From Doris montereyensis (lineage: Eukaryota > Mollusca > Gastropoda > Nudibranchia > Dorididae): a DNA stretch of 64,000 nucleotides. A model generated the notes under the pieces. The model was given only the letters and a program-made list of their open reading frames with translations. It did not search any database and was not told the origin of the DNA. The stretch is from positions 91,001-155,000 of the forward strand of contig JAXRKP010000603.1 in the NCBI GenBank assembly GCA_037039925.1, written 5' to 3'. A program made the translations under genes and the position numbers. This document shows positions 61,001-64,000 of this stretch, one piece after another (positions within the stretch are counted from its first letter, which is position 1; each line of letters opens with the position of its first letter).

Positions 61001-64000
61001 TCCAGGTTTCTATAACATGAAGCAGCATAGATACATCGCCTCCTGTATAGGACACTAGTTTGTCACAGGTTGTGCTCCCCAGTTAATGCTGGTACATATT
61101 TACTCCTCCCTCATTTGAATGAGGAAATAAGTGTTAAGCGATTTTCCAAAGAAACACAATGTCAAGCCTAGCCTTGTCAGGATTCACTGAGGATCATACA
61201 ATCCCAAGGCTAACTGCCAAACCAGATACCACTAAAGTCTTTCTTAATTCCCCATACAGTGTATTTTAGGGTGGTCTGTTTGACATAATATGATAACAAA
61301 ACTTGACAAATACACCCCTTTTAACAACGTGATTGGTTAAATACTGACAACGTACCCTCATAGTTGCACAATTTGATGAGCTTGTCTTTCAGTGTCGTGA
61401 ACCATGTCTTGTAGTCTTCACTCAATGATTGACTCATCACCAGTTTTTTCTCTAGACCTTAATTATGCATTAAGCAAAAAAAAGAAAAGAACACAATAAT
61501 GTCAACAACAAAAAATCAGTGAATGATTGATATTTTCTTAGAGCATAGCTGAATCTATTGCATAATATTTTTGATAAGAGAAAATCGTTTGTGTGCATAT
61601 ATATGTGTCTATAATGTGTGAGTGGGGGGGGAGAGAAGGACTGGAGTGGATGAGCGTGGGAGAGATAGAGATAAGGAAAAAGAAGAGATAGGGAGGGATA
61701 ACAAAAAAAACGAGCAGGGACACAGAAGATTGTACGCACATACTACATTATAATATGTACACACAGGCCTACATCATTCATACACAAAATCACAACACTA
61801 ACCACATGAGTGTGATTTTTTTGAAAATCTTAAGTCCTAGACTTCCCAACATACACACATTTCATATGATAACAAACACACACACAAAAACTACAAAAAA
61901 CAACGTAAACCACATAAAAACAAAACAAAAAGTAATGTTCCCATACTTTGTTTCCTTGCAATGCGACTCTGTTTCACCTCGCTTTTCACCAGAACTCCAC
62001 TCAAAACTTCAAGCAGCGATCGTAAAACATGGCTACCATAGGTGTGGGTCATGACATCTCTGAGATAAGATTCCATAAATTGACACAGCTTGTCTAGAGA
62101 AACCTGATGACACAACAAATAAACAAGAAATACTATTAAAAAACACAAAACAAAACAAACAAAAATACATCAAAGAGAAAAGATTGGACGAAGAAAAAGA
62201 AATATTCAAGTTTCAGGTACACTAATGTGAAAGACATTCAAGAGTGCTTTCTTTTCAACACTAGTAAAAATAGAGCAATGTTCCTTCAAAGCTGGCACGT
62301 CCCAGAGCCCGAGCGTATCCCGGTTTTCAATAGTGCAATGAAGAACAGAATACAATCTATTGTCCCCTGAACAGAACGCTTGTCTGTTGCAGAATTCACT
62401 CCGCAGTGAATGTTGGTCAGGAACACCCATTTGGACCTGAGCCGTGTGGAGAATAAAAATGTGCTATACATGTGTCTCTCCCAAGGAACATATAATGTCG
62501 GACCCAAAATTGATAGGAAGCCTAGTACAGTAGTCTCCCCACTGGGTTATCAATCCAACTTTTCAATGATACAAGAATACAAATGAACATCCAGCCTTTA
62601 CCTTTACCCTCTTTCCTTTATATACAGGCAACGCCACTTAATTGGAATAGCACTGTTCCACAGAAATTGTTCAAATTAAGTGGCGTTTCTGTTAAACAAC
62701 ACCTATGTATGGAACCACCTTATAGTGTATTATATGTATACGATTATGATAATTGGTACAGGTATGTTTATTTCTTTTATATATAAATACATGCAGTGTT
62801 TTACATCTAATGTTACACACCATCGTCATAACTTTTACTATTGGTGCACTATGACTTTTGACAGGTCTACAAGTTGTAAGCACCATGTCACCCTAAGTGC
62901 ATCAGATTGGCGAGAGCAAGATACTCATATGCCTATGCAATACACCATATGTGCCATCTTGTCACTGGTCTGGCTGTGGGCGCACCGGCCAGCCATTCGT
63001 CATTGTTGATCATCTGATGTGATAAACTTACCTGTGTCGTCTCATTCACACGTCTATGCAATAAAGCTACATGTGCCATCCAAACATATTAAGTGTCAGC
63101 ATACTTTATAGTATCATGATGACACACTCCATCTAAATTCTACCAGCTATTAAGTGTTAGGATGTTGTGCTACAGCGACCTTCACATTACAATTTTTATC
63201 TTGATGTGAGACAATGACCATATTTTCATATTCCAATTAAGCGGTGAGCGTCATAAGTGAGGAATATACTTTTCATAGAAAGAATTCTGTCCCAGAAAAA
63301 TTGTTTAAATTATTAGCTTTGACTGTAAGCCAAAGCTTCTTCAAATCTTCACAAAGAGTAGTCTCATAAGTCTACAATGAAATAAAAAGCATGGAAATAA
63401 CTAGATATTGGTAAAAATGTTTGATTGGTGGTCCACACCCTGTCAACCATTCGTGGAAAATGTGTTTATGGGGAATGAAAGTCTACACAATCACTGGAAT
63501 CCAAGGAAATGATTTTTACCCACCCGACCCATATGTCAGATTGCCACGACTGACTCATGAGAAATACCGAACTCTCGAAGCACAGGCCATACATGAACTA
63601 TCTTTTCACAATTGTTTTTAGATGTACATTTTCACCAGAAAGCCAGTGATATGAAGACTTCATTAATTTATGAGTGGCTTGTCATTTTCTTCATGTCCTT
63701 CGTTGTTTCATTATCAAACATAAATGTATACATATATTTATATATTATATAGGTTAAACCTACCTTTAGCTGTTGTTGTTCAGAGTTTTCCTCATTGTCA
63801 TACATCACTGGCAAGTACTGTACAAGGGCTTCAAAAACATGGCTTGCAAATCGGTCAAATGACACGATTGTCAACTCTTTACAAAACTGTCCAAATAAAC
63901 CTTGTAGGTGAGTCGGGGTGCTGTGAGTGAAAAGAACTTCTAGGATGCGACTGACTGTTTGATTTTGCGCGACTTGTATGCCTTCATCTTTCAATGCCAA
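46144..64000 (-). CDS. NOP9: Nucleolar protein 9 (Pumilio-repeat ribosome biogenesis factor), 5'-truncated by the window
   Basis: Twelve exons on the minus strand: 64000-63764 (continues beyond the window), 62103-61947, 61457-61356, 59962-59803, 59561-59372, 57596-57468, 56390-56277, 55307-55080, 54516-54406, 53286-53139, 52079-52020 and 46496-46144. All splice sites are GT-AG and all phases agree after four homopolymer corrections, giving about 662 residues. Roughly the first 100 residues are missing. Pumilio-type helical repeats show in order: FASHVFEALV, YGSHVLRSLL, VGSYLMENLI, PVANYVLQKLL, HVGIVTKSVEAC, HGSMILQQLV, SGSHVVDAFF, NGSRCLENIW and WGHFLYRNF. These are the irregular repeats of NOP9, not the eight-repeat PUF set. 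The C-terminus is lysine-rich and nucleolar-like. In yeast and humans NOP9 is needed for processing of 18S rRNA precursors; that role is taken from the family. Confidence 0.95.
46700..46850. repeat. Partial copy of the 22.8-kb MITE-like element
   Basis: GGTGGACTTGTCACTTATTG followed by TTTGCCTTCACTCCACT matches the right end and right flank of the element at 22828-23060 (GGTGGAGTTGTCACTTATTG, then TTTGGCTTCACTCCACT). The shared outer sequence implies that the true element ends lie beyond the palindrome. Confidence 0.6.
46880..46990 (-). mobile_element. Family B SINE head fragment
   Basis: TTTTTTCAACCACTGTCGGG, then GCTTGAACCCACGATCTCTT and GACACCTTGCCTCAGGACTG. Only the tRNA-like end is present. 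Confidence 0.65.
47100..47700. repeat. 32-33-bp minisatellite, array 1
   Basis: About eleven 32-base units, AAAGCAAGGAGACAAAAGTA-AAGGTGTTGTTG, at 47100-47480. Then more divergent units, some 33 bases long, up to about 47,700 (GTAAAGGTGTTACGTAAAAC-CATGGGCGAGAAA). The purine-rich strand is plus. Lies in the long last NOP9 intron. Confidence 0.9.
48590..48870 (+). repeat. Tandem ~80-bp monomers at the 5' end of LINE copy 2
   Basis: Reverse-orientation counterpart of 30430-30715: repeated AACCTGCTGCCTTGCAGGC, then GACCAAAGGCTAAGGGAGTT and AACCCTGACAGAAAATAACA. Immediately followed by the LINE body. Confidence 0.8.
48590..49850 (+). mobile_element. Inner-type LINE, copy 2 (3'-truncated, internally deleted)
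   Basis: Same family as 27950-30715, opposite orientation, in a NOP9 intron. It has ~80-bp monomers at 48590-48870, then TTTGGAACATGGAATGTTAG encoding FGTWNVRAINGKELELVEEM. A deletion follows at about 49290, where IAYGPN is followed directly by sequence from several hundred bases further on. It resumes with SDHHLVIAKM (about 49380) and the lysine-rich linker (KKATKLKIEELNKPIV), and similarity is lost at about 49,850 before the RT domain. Confidence 0.8.
50018..50286. mobile_element. Candidate small MITE
   Basis: Begins TATACCTCGGCCC and ends GGCCCGAGGTAT, a terminal inverted repeat of about 12 bases with one slip, enclosing about 245 bases of non-coding AT-rich DNA. Only one copy is seen here. 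Confidence 0.4.
50530..51770. repeat. 32-bp minisatellite, array 2 (about 35 degenerate units)
   Basis: The unit AAAGCAATAGGGAAAAAGTA-AAAGTGTTGTGG is clearly the same family as array 1, with many small indels. Because 32 is not a multiple of three and stops are absent from the minus strand of the unit, long spurious frames appear on that strand. In the same NOP9 intron. Confidence 0.9.
52020..52079 (-). CDS. NOP9: NOP9 short lysine-rich exon (extra A in a 9-A run)
   Basis: The acceptor is CACCCACAG and the donor is CACAG|GTATTG. With eight instead of nine A residues in the run at 52054-52062, the exon reads NAGKSKKNKKSKGSHHQAQ and joins the last exon in phase 0. As given it does not. A second possible donor, AAAG|GTTCTC, lies about 17 bases earlier but gives worse phases. 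Confidence 0.65.
52180..52360 (-). mobile_element. Family D SINE
   Basis: Reverse copy: AATAATATTAAAGCCCCATA ... CAAGACAAATACAAGAAATA, then CACCATGGGGATTGAACCAG. The tRNA-like head is towards 52,360. Lies just upstream (in transcription) of the small NOP9 exon. Confidence 0.7.
53139..53286 (-). CDS. NOP9: NOP9 exon, last Pumilio-like repeat
   Basis: The acceptor is GTTTTCCAG and the donor is GAAG|GTATTG. Encodes GQDRIESDQWGHFLYRNFAL, then FKFSHRRKEWIDIQNGIFKK and QQILQNILE. Phase 1 out. Confidence 0.92.
53491..53512. repeat. G22 homopolymer
   Basis: Twenty-two consecutive G on plus, in a NOP9 intron. Confidence 0.95.
53735..53880 (-). mobile_element. Family D SINE
   Basis: The minus strand gives GTTCGATCCCCCCATGGTGG, then TTTTTTCTGTCTATTCCTTG and TTCGTCTTTGTTCC. 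The B-box-like GTTCGATCC marks the tRNA-like head, which faces the next copy head to head. Confidence 0.75.
53880..54027 (+). mobile_element. Family D SINE (head-to-head partner)
   Basis: ACCAACAGAGCCCGGTGATG ... CGGGTTCGATCCCCATAGGT, then GTTGTTCCTTGTATTTGTCT and TATTATTTACTGTCATTTCC. Same family as 53735-53880 and 52180-52360. Confidence 0.75.
54406..54516 (-). CDS. NOP9: NOP9 exon, repeat NGSRCLENIW
   Basis: The acceptor is TCAACAG and the donor is GAG|GTTAGC. It is 37 codons, phase 0: GMYVRVACNRNGSRCLENIW and then KGSSLKRRTFIAEQLLE. Confidence 0.92.
54964..55045. repeat. NOP9: (GA)n-(ACAG)n microsatellite in a NOP9 intron
   Basis: Lies 35-115 bases past the donor of the exon at 55080-55307. 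It is (CT)n in the sense orientation. Confidence 0.95.
55080..55307 (-). CDS. NOP9: NOP9 exon with two compensating homopolymer shifts
   Basis: The acceptor is CTGTTTCAG and the donor is CAG|GTTGGT. Encodes NSGVLNSVNFHGSMILQQLV, then DKSGSHVVDAFFQSPSIREK. As given, the A7 run right after the acceptor (55301-55307) puts the exon out of phase with its upstream partner, and the AAGCTTTCC around 55180-55182 changes frame again. One A more and one T fewer give an open exon of the same length, with both phases zero. Confidence 0.88.
56277..56390 (-). CDS. NOP9: NOP9 exon
   Basis: The acceptor is TGATTCAG and the donor is GAG|GTCAGT. It is 38 codons, phase 0: ALRSAFHCDDPKERQLKVAP and then LIASMQTHDVMFPPPEKE. 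Confidence 0.92.
57468..57596 (-). CDS. NOP9: NOP9 exon, repeat HVGIVTKSVEAC
   Basis: The acceptor is CTTGACAG and the donor is ACG|GTAAGC. It is 43 codons, phase 0 at both ends: FLELLDETIKYLEDVLAVNH and then VGIVTKSVEACKNRHLGQEK. Confidence 0.93.
57650..58195 (+). mobile_element. Family A SINE with tRNA-like head, interrupted by a family C SINE
   Basis: The head, TGATAGCTCAGTTGGCATAT ... GAGTTCGATTCCC, has pol III A-box and B-box matches. It is followed by the family A body (ATCATATGCGGTGATC). The body resumes at 58,091 with AAGAGGAAACAGCAAGATAA and CACCCACCAACCACC. The family C element 57809-58090 sits in the middle. Confidence 0.8.
57809..58090 (+). mobile_element. Family C SINE, full copy with target-site duplication
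   Basis: The tRNA-like head, GTGGCCAAGTGGTTAGGCTG ... GGATTCGAATCC, has A and B boxes. The body runs through GTGATTATTATCACCCG to TGGCCTTGAAGGAACTTCAC. It is flanked by CAGTACATAA at 57799-57808 and 58091-58100, so both ends are defined. Confidence 0.85.
59372..59561 (-). CDS. NOP9: NOP9 exon, repeats VGSYLMENLI and PVANYVLQKLL
   Basis: The acceptor is TTTTCCAG and the donor is ACG|GTGAGA. Encodes LPWLVQSEVGSYLMENLISL, then HPVANYVLQKLLTSAIDKDT. The HPVANYVLQ motif is characteristic of NOP9. Confidence 0.95.
59675..59693. repeat. G19 homopolymer
   Basis: Nineteen consecutive G on plus, in a NOP9 intron. Confidence 0.95.
59803..59962 (-). CDS. NOP9: NOP9 exon
   Basis: The acceptor is GGACAG and the donor is AAAAAG|GTTTGA. 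Encodes HLIDINYCPVLQTVLLILHK and continues through the acidic SSDEEDVSKR. Phase 1 in, phase 2 out. Confidence 0.9.
60365..60515 (+). mobile_element. Family A element
   Basis: AATTTATCCCGTCCACCATT, GTGGTGATCTCTGTAAATAA and GCGGCCGCCAACTGCCCCCA, in a NOP9 intron. Confidence 0.65.
60975..61240 (-). mobile_element. Family C SINE
   Basis: GCCCATAGAGCTGGAGTATA, TCCTGTATAGGACACTAGTT and AGCCTTGTCAGGATTCACTG, in a NOP9 intron. Confidence 0.65.
61356..61457 (-). CDS. NOP9: NOP9 exon, short helical linker
   Basis: The acceptor is AATTAAG and the donor is GAGG|GTACG. Encodes LEKKLVMSQSLSEDYKTWFT and then TLKDKLIKLCNYE. The open stretch is too short to stand out alone; the exon is supported by matching phases on both sides (phase 1 in, phase 1 out). 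Confidence 0.85.
61947..62103 (-). CDS. NOP9: NOP9 exon, Pumilio repeat YGSHVLRSLL
   Basis: The acceptor is GTCATCAG and the donor is CAAA|GTATGG. Encodes VSLDKLCQFMESYLRDVMTH followed by TYGSHVLRSLLEVLSGV and a basic loop. Phase 0 in, phase 1 out. Confidence 0.93.
62280..62555 (-). mobile_element. Family C SINE (diverged)
   Basis: CGTCCCAGAGCCCGAGCGTA, TTGTCTGTTGCAGAATTCAC and CTCTCCCAAGGAACATATAA, ending ACTGGGTTATCAATCC, in a NOP9 intron. Confidence 0.6.
63764..64000 (-). CDS. NOP9: NOP9 exon (first in window, partial)
   Basis: Runs off the window edge in frame. Encodes KDEGIQVAQNQTVSRILEVL, then a Pumilio repeat with FASHVFEALV and the acidic linker DNEENSEQQQLK. The donor is AAG|GTAGG, phase 0. 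The first codon seen is TTG, so the true start lies outside. Confidence 0.93.

Noticed and set aside
62625..63330. Possible Tigger/pogo-like element (CCACTTAATTGGAATA with related sequences nearby)
   Set aside because: The inverted match is short and the right end near 63,236 is too diverged to define an element.
63421..63621. 66-codon open frame on plus within a NOP9 intron
   Set aside because: No splice sites, no family resemblance, and length within chance expectation.

Overview
This is a stretch of animal nuclear genome. Two genes are split into many exons with canonical GT-AG introns. The rest is intergenic or intronic DNA full of SINE-like repeats, LINE fragments, palindromic (MITE-like) elements, minisatellites and very long (GA/CT)n and (AT)n microsatellites. 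This style, together with tRNA-headed SINEs and CR1/L2-like LINE remnants, suggests a lophotrochozoan invertebrate, most likely a gastropod mollusc. That assignment is an inference from style, not from a marker gene.

Layout. 1-24 kb: almost no recognisable coding sequence. It holds one possible exon (640-853, minus), SINE copies, many microsatellites, a 45-bp minisatellite (3.78-4.01 kb) and a ~70-bp satellite array (9.76-11.55 kb) that appears to be built from the core of a dispersed SINE-like repeat. 24.4-24.93 kb: the first three exons (minus) of an unrecognised, probably nuclear, protein. 26.3-38.8 kb (plus): a complete six-exon gene for a BtpA/SgcQ-family protein (the F13E9.13 type of invertebrates). 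Its first intron carries a 375-bp palindrome and two nested LINEs. 38.8-46.1 kb: mainly non-coding, with a LINE C-terminal remnant and short repeats. 46.1-64 kb (minus): twelve exons of nucleolar protein NOP9, a Pumilio-repeat ribosome biogenesis factor. Its 3' end is at 46,144 and its 5' end lies beyond the window. The large introns of NOP9 contain two arrays of one 32-33-bp minisatellite family, a second LINE copy and several SINEs inserted into one another.

The two solid genes are unrelated housekeeping-type genes that converge tail to tail (stops at 38,828 and 46,144). BtpA and the small unknown gene are divergently arranged, 1.37 kb apart.

The main observations are these. (1) Seven single-base indels, most in homopolymers, break otherwise conserved reading frames in BtpA and NOP9. 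Every intron phase fits if they are treated as sequence errors. (2) Three SINE-into-SINE insertions have visible target-site duplications, including reciprocal nesting of two families. (3) A satellite array is derived from a SINE core, with a hairpin kept by compensatory changes in some units. (4) One LINE is nested inside another, and the inner LINE family has tandem monomers at its 5' end. I found no clear evidence of a wholly new gene system.
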